DNA of 64,000 nt, taken from positions 248,001 to 312,000 of the forward strand of contig NZ_JAUQON010000003.1 of assembly GCF_030580955.1 (NCBI RefSeq), given 5' to 3'. The position numbers were made by a program, and so were the translations under genes. Position 1 is the first letter of the stretch. Every line of letters begins with the position of its first letter. This document shows positions 8,736-16,730 of the stretch, piece by piece. The stretch is from Hymenobacter convexus (GTDB lineage: Bacteria; Bacteroidota; Bacteroidia; Cytophagales; Hymenobacteraceae). Under the pieces are notes generated by a model. That model was not told the DNA's origin, searched no databases, and saw only the letters and a list, made by a program, of their open reading frames with translations.

Positions 8736-8830
8736 GTAGCGTGGACTCTGCGAGTCCGCGCAGGCGTGGGTTGGTAGCAGTTCGTTCAAGGCGCGTCGTT
8801 CGGTGCGCGGACTCGCAGAGTCCACGCTAC
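8736..8830. repeat. GTAG-headed inverted repeat pair, 25-bp arms
   Basis: Perfect 25-bp arms (8736-8760, 8806-8830) with a 45-bp spacer. Each arm starts with GTAG and contains its own near-palindrome (GTGGACTC-TGC-GAGTCCGC, one G-T pair). It fills almost the whole gap between the fructokinase and GH32 genes, ending 4 bp before the fructokinase stop codon. Confidence 0.75.
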
Positions 8831-8834
8831 AGGC

Positions 8835-9734
8835 TTACGCCACGGCGGCCGTCATCAGCGCCCGCACATCAGCCTCCTCGAAGGCCGGCGTGGCACCCTG
8901 GTGCGTGGCCACCAGCGCCCCGGCGGCGCAGGCGAAGCGCAGCGCCGCCTCGGGCGCGTGGCCGGTGAGCCAGCAGCGGAGCAGCGCGGCCAGGAAGGCA
9001 TCGCCGCTGCCGATGGTGTCCTGCACCTGCACGGGCACGCCGGGCGTGCGGTAGAGCTGGTTGTTGGCCCAGAGCATGGCGCCGTCGGCGCCGCAGGTCA
9101 CGCACACCACTTGCAGGTCGAAGCGGGTGGCCAGCCACTGCATGGCGGCGGCATCGTCGGTTTCGGCCCCGAACCAGGCCATGATTTCGGCCAGCTCGTG
9201 GTGGTTCATTTTCACCATGTTGGCTTTGCCCAGCAGGTACTTCACCACCTCGCGGGTGTAGTGCGGCGGGCGCATGTTCACGTCAAACACCTTGAATTTG
9301 GCGGTTTCGAGCAGGCGGTACAGCGTTTCGCGGGTGCCGGCCTGCCGGGCGGCCAGGCTGCCGAACACGAAGGCATCGGCAGTGGCCACGGCGGCTTCCA
9401 CATCGGCGTCGAAGTGGATGTAGTCCCAGGCCACGGGCTGCACTATCTTGTAGGTCACCTCGTTGGCGTCGTCCACGTTGGCCTTCACCACGCCGGTGAG
9501 GTGAGTTTTGCCCTGCTGGATGAGGCCGGTATCCACACCTTTCGACGCCACGAAATCGACCAGCTCGGTGCCCAGCTCGTCGTCGCCCACGCGGCTGATG
9601 AAGCGCACGGGCAAACCCAGCTGGTGCAGGTGCACGGCCACGTTGAAGGGCGCGCCGCCCGGCTGCTTGCCGGTGGGCAGGATGTCCCAGAGAATTTCGC
9701 CGAAGCAGGCAATGGTGGGCAGGGAAGTAGTCAT
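8835..9734 (-). CDS. PfkB-family fructokinase
   Basis: 299 residues from ATG 9734; an upstream in-frame extension is not protein-like. N-terminal ACFGEILWDILP and GGAPFNVAVHL are typical of PfkB fructokinases. The C-terminal signature DTIGSGDAFLAALL carries the anion hole (G-S-G) and catalytic Asp. The enzyme phosphorylates fructose with ATP in the cytoplasm to give fructose 6-phosphate. Its place between the sugar symporter and the GH32 fructanase supports fructose as substrate. Confidence 0.9.
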   Translation of the reverse strand: MTTSLPTIACFGEILWDILPTGKQPGGAPFNVAVHLHQLGLPVRFISRVGDDELGTELVDFVASKGVDTGLIQQGKTHLTGVVKANVDDANEVTYKIVQPVAWDYIHFDADVEAAVATADAFVFGSLAARQAGTRETLYRLLETAKFKVFDVNMRPPHYTREVVKYLLGKANMVKMNHHELAEIMAWFGAETDDAAAMQWLATRFDLQVVCVTCGADGAMLWANNQLYRTPGVPVQVQDTIGSGDAFLAALLRCWLTGHAPEAALRFACAAGALVATHQGATPAFEEADVRALMTAAVA

Positions 9735-9922
9735 GGACGGGGAAGGATTAGGGGCAAGGAATAATTCCGGTAGCGGCTGGCCGAACGGGGCCTTCAAAGG
9801 CGGCGGGCGCTACCCACCACAGCGCGCAGGCCGCCGGGCCCGCAAGTTCGGCCAGCCAACAGCCAGTTGGATTTGGGTTTGGTTTTGGTCTAATGTAGAA
9901 CGGTCATGTTTACAAAACAGAA

Positions 9923-10013
9923 CGTCATGCTGAGCGCAGTCGAAGCATCTCTACCGCAGTAGTAATTGATTGTGTTGCGCGGTAGAGATGCTTCGACTGC
10001 GCTCAGCATGACG
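9923..10013. repeat. Inverted pair of GAGCGCAGC-loop hairpins, 35-bp arms
   Basis: Perfect 35-bp arms (9923-9957, 9979-10013) with a 21-nt centre. Each arm contains GTCATGCT-GAGCGCAGTCGA-AGCAT, a small hairpin with the family core loop. The centre shares a CGCAGTA-like and AT-rich character with those at 11416 and 53364. It lies between the sugar symporter and fructokinase genes. Confidence 0.8.
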
Positions 10014-10031
10014 GGCTGGGTTGATGTTCAA

Positions 10032-11348
10032 TCAATGCAGCACCAGCACCTTATCGGCTTCTTCCAGCGTTTTGCCTTTGGTTTCGGGCATCAGCTTCCA
10101 CACGTAGAGCAGCTGCAGCACCATCATGCCGCAGAAGAAGGCGAAGGTGTTGCCGCCGCCCAGCGCCTCGGTCAGCTTGGGGAAAATGAAGGTGATAACG
10201 GCCGCCAGCACCCAGTGCGTGCTCGAACCCAGCGCCTGCCCCTTGGCCCGCACCGCCGAGGGAAAAATCTCGGAAATAAATACCCAGATAACCGCGCCCT
10301 GCGAGAAAGCGAAGAAGGCAATGTAGCCGAACAGCAGCACCGGCACCGCCTCAAACTGCTGCGTGTAGAAGGCCCGCGCCACCAGCCCCAGCGTGAGAAT
10401 CAGCCCCACGGAGCCCACCAGCATCAGCCGGCGCCGGCCGAACCGGTCGATGATGTTCACGGCCAGCAGCGTGAAGCAGAAGTTCACCAGTCCAATGCCA
10501 GCCGACGACAGCAGCGCCGCGCTTTGGCCCCGCCCGGTCATCTCGAAAATGCGCGGCGCGTAGTAGATGATGGCGTTGATGCCCGCCAGCTGGTTGAAGG
10601 CGGCGAAGAGGATGGCCAGCAGCACCGGCGGCCGGTACTGCGGCGCCCACAGCGACTCGCCCGGGCCCTGCTCGGCCGCATTAGCCACCAGAATGGTGCT
10701 GATGTTCTCATCAGCCGTTGCCGGGTCGATGCGCTCGAACACGGCGCGGGCGTCCTCGGTGCGGCCGTGGCGCAGCAGCCAGCGCGGGCTCTCCGGGATG
10801 CGGAACAACAAGAGAAAGAAGGCAATGGCTGGCACCGCCTGCACGCCCAGCATCCAGCGCCAGGCGTCGGGGCCAATGTCGCGCAGCAGGAAATTGCTCA
10901 GGTAAGCCAGCAGGATGCCGAACACCACGTTGAACTGGAACATGCCCACCATGCGGCCCCGCGAGGCCGGCGGCGACACCTCCGAGATGTAGAGCGGCGC
11001 TGTAACCGACGAAGCCCCCACCCCCAGCCCGCCCAAAAAGCGGAACACCATAAACGGCACCCAGCTCGGCGACAAGGCCGCGCCCACCGCCGACACGAGG
11101 TAGAGCACCGCAATCCAGACCAGGGTGCCGCGCCGCCCCAGGGCATCGCTCGGCACGCTGCCGAAGATGGCGCCCAGCACGGTGCCAATCAGGGCGATGG
11201 ACATGGTGAGGCCGTGCTCGTAGGCGCTCAGGCCCCACAGCTTCTGAATGGACTCTTCGGCCCCGGAAATCACGGCCGTGTCGAAGCCGAACAGCAGGCC
11301 GCCCAGCGCCACCACTATCGACCAGAAGAATACGTTGCGGTTTTTCAC
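10032..11348 (-). CDS. MFS sugar porter, probably fructose/H+ symporter
   Basis: 438 residues if started at GTG 11348 (then KNRNVFFWSIVVALGG), the usual beginning for this family; the frame continues to a GTG at 11414 close to the repeat. Sugar-porter marks: FGFDTAVISG in helix 1, DALGRRG in loop 2-3, PESPRWL after helix 6, RFGRRRLM in loop 8-9, PETKGK at the C-terminus. Twelve helices are expected in the inner membrane. Genomic position between susD and fructokinase points to fructose uptake (inference); the family also moves glucose, galactose or xylose. Confidence 0.87.
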   Translation of the reverse strand: MKNRNVFFWSIVVALGGLLFGFDTAVISGAEESIQKLWGLSAYEHGLTMSIALIGTVLGAIFGSVPSDALGRRGTLVWIAVLYLVSAVGAALSPSWVPFMVFRFLGGLGVGASSVTAPLYISEVSPPASRGRMVGMFQFNVVFGILLAYLSNFLLRDIGPDAWRWMLGVQAVPAIAFFLLLFRIPESPRWLLRHGRTEDARAVFERIDPATADENISTILVANAAEQGPGESLWAPQYRPPVLLAILFAAFNQLAGINAIIYYAPRIFEMTGRGQSAALLSSAGIGLVNFCFTLLAVNIIDRFGRRRLMLVGSVGLILTLGLVARAFYTQQFEAVPVLLFGYIAFFAFSQGAVIWVFISEIFPSAVRAKGQALGSSTHWVLAAVITFIFPKLTEALGGGNTFAFFCGMMVLQLLYVWKLMPETKGKTLEEADKVLVLH

Positions 11349-11415
11349 AAGCGGATGTTTTTGAGGGTAGAACGATTGGTTGTTAACGAAATATTTTGGA
11401 GTCGGTGTCGTCACT

Positions 11416-11540
11416 GAACGTCATGCTGAGCGTAGCGCAGCGGAGTCGAAGCATCTCGCTCGGGGCAGTAATCAAATTCGTTGAACGATTGGATTAGTGG
11501 CGGCACGCGAGATGCTTCGGCTGCGCTCAGCATGACGTTC
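11416..11540. repeat. Inverted pair of GAGCGCAGC-loop hairpins, one arm with 10-bp insertion
   Basis: Arms at 11416-11458 and 11508-11540. The right arm, reverse-complemented, reads GAACGTCATGCTGAGCGCAG and continues; the left arm is the same except for a 10-bp expansion in the loop (GTAGCGCAGCGGAG in place of CAGC). The central 49 nt share TTGGATTA-GTGGCG with the element at 53364. It lies between susD and the symporter gene. Confidence 0.75.
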
Positions 11541-11562
11541 TTGTAAATGCGTCAGGCCTCCC

Positions 11563-13293
11563 CTACCAGCCCGGGTTCTGCTGATAAAGCCCTTTGGTGA
11601 AGTTGATTTGGTTTTGCGGGATGGGCAGGTACTCGTCGCGGCCGCGAGTGAAGCGGGCGTCCTGCAGGTACTGGCGCTTGGTTTTTTCCTGGTTGAGGTA
11701 GGCGGTCAGGTAGTCGGCGGCGATACCCCAGCGCACGAGGTCGAAGAAGCGGTTGCCTTCCATGGCCAGTTCCAGGCGGCGCTCGTAGCGCAGGGCCTGG
11801 CGGGCGTAGGCCTGCGTCCAGTTGGTGCTGGGGTAGAGGCCGATGCGGTAGTTGGAGGTGGGCAGGCCGGTGCTCTGGCGCAGCAGGCCGGTGCTATTCT
11901 GGGCGCGCTGGCGGATTTGGTTGATGAGGGGCAGCGCGTCGGCGGCGCGGTTGAGCTCAATCAGAGCCTCGGCCTTCCAGAGCAGCACGTCGGCGTAGCG
12001 GATAATGGCCCAGTTCTTCGACGAGCTCATGAACGGCGGCTCCTTCTGGAAGCTCGGGTCGTTGGGCCCCACGTTCTCCTTCATCGACATGAAGTAGCCG
12101 TAGATGCCCGGCACCCGCACCCAGGCCTGCTGAAACACAAAGCCCGGGTCGTACTTCCACGGGTGGCCGGGGATGGCCACCGTGTGGTCGAGGCGCGGGT
12201 CCACGCTGTTCACGGTGAAGTCGACGCCGCTCACCAAATCGCCGCTGGTGTTGAAGGTGGTGAAGAGCGGCAGGCCGTTGGCGTCGGTTTTGAAGGAGTT
12301 CACCAGGTTCTGGCTGGGCTGGTGGAAGCCGCAGCAGCCAAACTCGGCATTCATGGGGTAGTTCAGCTTGTTGCCCTGCTGAATACGGCCCTTGGGCGTG
12401 CCGTCATTCTTCGAAAACTGGATGGCAAAAACCGACTCCGCGCCGTTGTCGTGGTTCGACTGGAAGTTGAAGGCGAAGTCCGGGTACAGCGAGTAGCGGC
12501 CGGAGCTAATGACCTCATCCGTGAGGCGCACCACGTCCTGGAGCTTGGCCTGGTCCACGCCGGTCACCTGGTGGCTGGCGTCCTGGGTGTAGGCCTGAAA
12601 CAGCAGCGTTTTGGCCAAGTAGGCCTTGGCGGCCAGCTGGTTGGCACGGCCTACTTCGGGCTGGTTGGCGGGCACGTTATCGACGGCAAACTGGAAGTCG
12701 GCGGCAATTTTGTCCCAGAGCTGCTGGCTGCTCAGGGCTACATTCGAAACGTTGCCGTACTCGGCCACGTCCACCGTTTCGTCGATGTAGGGCACGCGGT
12801 CGAACAACTCCTTCAGGATGAAGTAGAAGTGGCCGCGCAGGAAGCGCATTTCGCCCTGGCGCACCTTGCGGGTGGGCATGGCGGCATCGGAAATGGCGTT
12901 GAGGCGGCGCAGGGCATCGTTGGCGCGGCCGATGCCGATGTAGAGGCGGAACCACACCTCATCGGTGTTACCGATGTCGGGCCGGTTGTAGCTGAAGGTT
13001 TCGTAGAAGTGGAAGGCGTCCACGTCGCCGGTGCCGCCGCCGCCCTTGTAGGCGTCGCCGGCGCGCAGGTTGCCGTAGGGCCACAGGGAGGTGTAGGGCG
13101 CCGTGAAGCCGTCGTTGCCAAGAGCCGAGTAGGCCGCGATGCACTGCTTGTCAATGTTTTCCGCCGTATTAATCTGCTCGTCGCTGATGGCGCCGCGCGG
13201 CGGCACGTCCAGAAATTCCTTATCGTTGCAGGAAGTGGCGAGGCCCAGCGTGAGCAGCGAGCAAGCTAGGGCGAAGTGTTTAAACGTTTTCAT
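11563..13293 (-). CDS. susD: SusD/RagB family outer-membrane lipoprotein
   Basis: 576 residues from ATG 13293. Lipobox region TLGLATSC with Cys22. The N-terminal NDKEFLDVPPRGAISDEQ and the C-terminal RYERRLELAMEGNRFFDLVRWG are diagnostic of SusD-like proteins. The protein caps the SusC channel and binds oligosaccharide at the cell surface. It starts 21 bp after susC, so the two are almost surely co-transcribed and form a complex. The substrate, fructan, is inferred from the neighbouring GH32 and fructokinase genes. Confidence 0.95.
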   Translation of the reverse strand: MKTFKHFALACSLLTLGLATSCNDKEFLDVPPRGAISDEQINTAENIDKQCIAAYSALGNDGFTAPYTSLWPYGNLRAGDAYKGGGGTGDVDAFHFYETFSYNRPDIGNTDEVWFRLYIGIGRANDALRRLNAISDAAMPTRKVRQGEMRFLRGHFYFILKELFDRVPYIDETVDVAEYGNVSNVALSSQQLWDKIAADFQFAVDNVPANQPEVGRANQLAAKAYLAKTLLFQAYTQDASHQVTGVDQAKLQDVVRLTDEVISSGRYSLYPDFAFNFQSNHDNGAESVFAIQFSKNDGTPKGRIQQGNKLNYPMNAEFGCCGFHQPSQNLVNSFKTDANGLPLFTTFNTSGDLVSGVDFTVNSVDPRLDHTVAIPGHPWKYDPGFVFQQAWVRVPGIYGYFMSMKENVGPNDPSFQKEPPFMSSSKNWAIIRYADVLLWKAEALIELNRAADALPLINQIRQRAQNSTGLLRQSTGLPTSNYRIGLYPSTNWTQAYARQALRYERRLELAMEGNRFFDLVRWGIAADYLTAYLNQEKTKRQYLQDARFTRGRDEYLPIPQNQINFTKGLYQQNPGW

Positions 13294-13314
13294 AATGAAG
13301 ACGATGGGCGGGAT

Positions 13315-16300
13315 TTAGAAGGAAATATTGAGGCCCGTGGTGAACGTGACCGGGATGGGGTAGCCGAAGGTTTGCACTTCGGGGTCGGGGGCGGTGTAGG
13401 CGCCGTCGCCTTTTTTCTGGTAGAAGGCCAGCAGGTTCTGGCCCTGCACGTAGACGCGCGCCTGCGTCATGCGTAGCTTGCTAATCAGGCCGGCGGGCAG
13501 GCTATAGCCGAGCTGCACGTTACGCAGCTTCAGGTAGGAGCCGTTTTCGAGGAAGTAGGTGGAGGTGCGGCCCTCGTTGTTGTTGTTGATGAGCGACACG
13601 GCCGGGATGTTCGAGTCGGGGTTGGCGGGCGTCCAAGCGTCGAGGGTGCGCTGGCCCCAGTTTTCGCCCGAGGTCAGCGACGAAAAGTCGGTGCGAAACT
13701 TGGTGTCGCTGTACACTTTCAGGCCCTGCACGCCCTGCAGAAACACCTGCACATCAAAGCCTTTGTAGCTGGCGCCCAGGTTCAGGCCGTAGCTAAAGTC
13801 GGGGTTGCCGTTCGAAATCCAGGTCTGGTCCTTGGCGTCGATTTTGCCGTCGCCGTTCAGGTCCTGGTAGCGGATGCGGCCCAGGCCCTTGCCGGTTTGA
13901 GTGGGCGAGTTGGTCACCTCCTCGGCCGTGCGGAACAGGCCGTCCGTCACGTAGCCGAACACCGAGCCGATGGAGCGGCCCAGAATGGTCTGGTCCTGGC
14001 CGTTGCCGCCGTAGGCGTTCACGGCCGCGGCCGGCAGGTAGGTCACCTCGTTGCGGTAGCTGGATAGGTTGCCGGAGATATTGAACGCCAAGTCGTTGCT
14101 CAGCTTTTTCTGGTAGTTGAGCAGGAATTCCCAGCCCTTGTTGCGCAGCGAGGCGCCGTTGATGAACTGGCCGCCGCCCTCGCCTACCACGGCCGGGTAC
14201 GGCAGGTTCACCAGAATGTCCTTGGTGTTTTTCACGAAGTAGTCGACCGAGCCCGAGAGCTGGTTTTCCAGGAAGCCGAAGTCCACGCCCAGGTTGGTTT
14301 GGCTGGTGGTTTCCCACTTCAGCCGGTCGTTGCCCTGCTGGAAGCGCTGGAAGCCCGAGGGCAGCAGGCCGCTCTTGTTGCCGTTGATGTCGTAGGCCGT
14401 GCCGGTGTCGGGGTCCCAGGTGGGGTCCGAGCCGTAGTTGGGGCGGTAGAGGCTGCGGGCGGCGTTGTAGGCAATGTCTTGGTTACCAGTTTGTCCCCAG
14501 CCGGCGCGCAGCTTGAAATCCGACACAAACCGGGCGTTGTCCTTGATGAAGCCCTCCTCGCTCAGGCGCCAGCCCGCCGACACGGCCGGGAACAAACCAA
14601 ACTGGTTGTCCTTGCCGAAGCGCGACGAGCCGTCGCGGCGCAAAGTGGCCGAAACCAGGTATTTATCGGCAAACGCGTAGTTGATTTTGCCGAAGTACGA
14701 GGCCAGCCGGTAGGCCGACGAATAGCCGCCGTTGTTCTGCACGCCGGTGCCGGCGTCGAGGTACATGAAGTTGGGGTCGGTGATGGCGAAGCCGGTGCGC
14801 GTGGCAAAGGTTTCCTCGTAGTCGTAGCTGATGCGCTCGGTGCCGGCCAGGAAGTCGATTTGGTTGCGGCCCAGCGTCAGGTTGTAGTTCAAGGTGTTCT
14901 GCCACACCCAGTTGCCAAACACGCGGCTAGTGTTGCTCACCCGGCTTTCGGGGTTGTTGAGGTAGCCCGATTTGTAGGGCTTGTACATGCCCCGGAAGGT
15001 GAACAGGTTGTAATCGAGCCCGAAGCTGCTGCGCAGGTGCAGGCCCTTCACCACCTCCAAATCGGCGAAGAAGTTGCCGAAGGCGCGGTTGTTGTAGGCC
15101 TTGTTCTGGCGGTTGTCTTCCAGAATGCGGACGGGGTTGTTGCGGTCGGCAATGCCCGACACGGGGCCGCCCCAGCCCACGCCGTCCACGGTGCGCACCG
15201 GCACAATGGGCAGGCTGAGCACGGCCAGGCCGCGGGCCTGCCGGTCTTCGCCGTAGGTCTGCATGTTGCGCACCAGCGTCAGGTTTTCGCCCACCTTCAG
15301 CCGCCCGCCGAAGAAGTTGTAATCAGAATTGATGCGCCCCGTAAAGCGCTCAAATTCAGAATATTTGATGACACCCTTGTTGTCGAAGTAATTCAGCGAC
15401 ACCAGCGCGCCGCCTTTCTCGCCGCCGGTGCTCAGGTTCAGGTTGTAGCTCTGCGCCAGCGAGTTCTGCTGAATCTCGTTGAACCAGTTGGTATCGGCCG
15501 CGCGCTGGGTCTGGTCGGGGCCGATGAATTCGGGCACGATGACGCGGTCGAGCACCGGCCGGCCGCTGGCGTCGTTGTGCTGCTGGTAGGTATAGAGCTG
15601 GGTGGGCGGCGTCACGCCGTCGTTGATGGCCGCCTGCCACAGCACCCGGCCGTACTGCTCGGTGTTCAGCAATTTGGGCTGCTTGCCGGGCCCCTGAAAG
15701 GTGAAAAAGGTGTTGAAATCGACCTTGTTCACGCCCTTCTTGGCGCGCTTGGTGGTGATGATAATCACGCCGTTGCCGGCCCGCGAGCCGTAGATGCTGG
15801 CCGCCGAGGCATCCTTCAGGACCTGAATGCTCTCAATGTCGTTCTGGTTAATCTGGTTGATGCCATCCTTGGTCGGAATGCCATCGATGACATAGAGCGG
15901 GTCGTTATTCCCCAGCGTGCCGATGCCGCGGATGCGCACCGACACGTTGCCGTCGGGCGCGCCGTCGGTGGTGATGTTCACGCCCGGCACGCGGCCTTGC
16001 AGGTTGCGGGCCACGTTGTTGGAGGGCAGGTCCTTCACCTCGTCCACCTTCACCACGGCCACGGCGCCGGTCAGGTCGGCCTTCTTCTGGGTCTGGTAGC
16101 CGGTCACCACAATTTCGTCGAGCTCGGCGGCGTCGTTGGCCAGCTGCACCGCGAAGGTGGCCTGCGTACCCATCGCAATTTCCTGGGTTTTGTAGCCCAC
16201 GAAGGACAGCACCAGCGTGGCGTTGTCGGGCGCGGTGAGGGCAAAGCTGCCGTCGGGGCCGGTGGTGGTGCCCAGCGAAGTGCCCTTCACGAGCACGGTC

Positions 16301-16473
16301 ACGCCGGGCAGGCCAGCGCCTTTCTCATCGGTCACACGGCCCGAAATGGGGCGGTCGGCGGCGGGCGCCAGGGCGGCCGGATGGGCGGCGGGCGCCTCCG
16401 TGGCCAGGGCCGGGCCGCCGGCCAGCAGCGCCACCAGCGCCGCCTGCGGGAGAGTGGATAGTAGTTTGTTCAT
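13315..16473 (-). CDS. susC: SusC/RagA family TonB-dependent outer-membrane transporter
   Basis: 1052 residues from ATG 16473. Signal peptide, then a CarboxypepD-like domain (PISGRVTDEKGAGLPGVTVL, ~residues 43-120), a TonB plug (GYQTQKKADLTGAV, VRIRGIGTLGNNDPLYVIDG, SAASIYGSRAGNGVIIITT), then a 22-strand barrel ending in a C-terminal aromatic (NISF). It drives TonB-dependent uptake of oligosaccharides across the outer membrane together with the SusD partner. It is the first gene of the fructan operon; a regulated promoter region lies at 16474-16730. Confidence 0.95.
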   Translation of the reverse strand: MNKLLSTLPQAALVALLAGGPALATEAPAAHPAALAPAADRPISGRVTDEKGAGLPGVTVLVKGTSLGTTTGPDGSFALTAPDNATLVLSFVGYKTQEIAMGTQATFAVQLANDAAELDEIVVTGYQTQKKADLTGAVAVVKVDEVKDLPSNNVARNLQGRVPGVNITTDGAPDGNVSVRIRGIGTLGNNDPLYVIDGIPTKDGINQINQNDIESIQVLKDASAASIYGSRAGNGVIIITTKRAKKGVNKVDFNTFFTFQGPGKQPKLLNTEQYGRVLWQAAINDGVTPPTQLYTYQQHNDASGRPVLDRVIVPEFIGPDQTQRAADTNWFNEIQQNSLAQSYNLNLSTGGEKGGALVSLNYFDNKGVIKYSEFERFTGRINSDYNFFGGRLKVGENLTLVRNMQTYGEDRQARGLAVLSLPIVPVRTVDGVGWGGPVSGIADRNNPVRILEDNRQNKAYNNRAFGNFFADLEVVKGLHLRSSFGLDYNLFTFRGMYKPYKSGYLNNPESRVSNTSRVFGNWVWQNTLNYNLTLGRNQIDFLAGTERISYDYEETFATRTGFAITDPNFMYLDAGTGVQNNGGYSSAYRLASYFGKINYAFADKYLVSATLRRDGSSRFGKDNQFGLFPAVSAGWRLSEEGFIKDNARFVSDFKLRAGWGQTGNQDIAYNAARSLYRPNYGSDPTWDPDTGTAYDINGNKSGLLPSGFQRFQQGNDRLKWETTSQTNLGVDFGFLENQLSGSVDYFVKNTKDILVNLPYPAVVGEGGGQFINGASLRNKGWEFLLNYQKKLSNDLAFNISGNLSSYRNEVTYLPAAAVNAYGGNGQDQTILGRSIGSVFGYVTDGLFRTAEEVTNSPTQTGKGLGRIRYQDLNGDGKIDAKDQTWISNGNPDFSYGLNLGASYKGFDVQVFLQGVQGLKVYSDTKFRTDFSSLTSGENWGQRTLDAWTPANPDSNIPAVSLINNNNEGRTSTYFLENGSYLKLRNVQLGYSLPAGLISKLRMTQARVYVQGQNLLAFYQKKGDGAYTAPDPEVQTFGYPIPVTFTTGLNISF

Positions 16474-16552
16474 GCGATTTTGAGTGGGATTGAAAGAGCA
16501 GGAATCGTTTGCAGCGCCCTGGCATCGGAAAGCCGGCCGCTGATTGATGACC

Positions 16553-16730
16553 CAAATGTCCGCCGCCCCCCAACGGAGGGCTTGCTCAATCCTCTCAAAA
16601 ACGTTTACTATCCGTTCATCTCTTCAAAATAGAATCAAACTGCTGATTAATAAATAATTAACAAACTGCAAACGTTTGGGGAAAGCCCGCCGCTTGCACT
16701 CTCGTTACCTCACTTTCACTATCCGTTCAT
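16553..16730 (-). promoter_or_regulatory. Candidate susC promoter and sensor-binding region
   Basis: On the minus strand GACATTTG (16553-16560) is a one-mismatch -7 candidate about 80 bp before the susC start. Upstream of it, the palindrome AAACGTTT occurs at 16599-16606 and 16670-16677, and the 13-mer ATGAACGGATAGT (minus strand) occurs exactly twice, at 16607-16619 and 16718-16730. The second 13-mer overlaps the stop codon of the sensor gene. The repeated 13-mer is a reasonable target for the AraC-type domain of the neighbouring regulator; this is inference. Confidence 0.45.

Noticed and set aside
9923-11540. Closely placed repeats considered as a CRISPR array
   Set aside because: They are inverted pairs in separate intergenic gaps, not direct repeats with unique spacers of equal length, and no cas gene is present.
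14299-16461. Long open frame on the plus strand opposite susC (720 codons)
   Set aside because: It lies entirely inside susC in reverse, is Gly/Val/His-rich in the way antisense frames of GC-rich genes are, and has no domain motif. The same applies to the plus-strand frames at 21555-23810, 11608-13269, 9966-11417 and 5317-7020.
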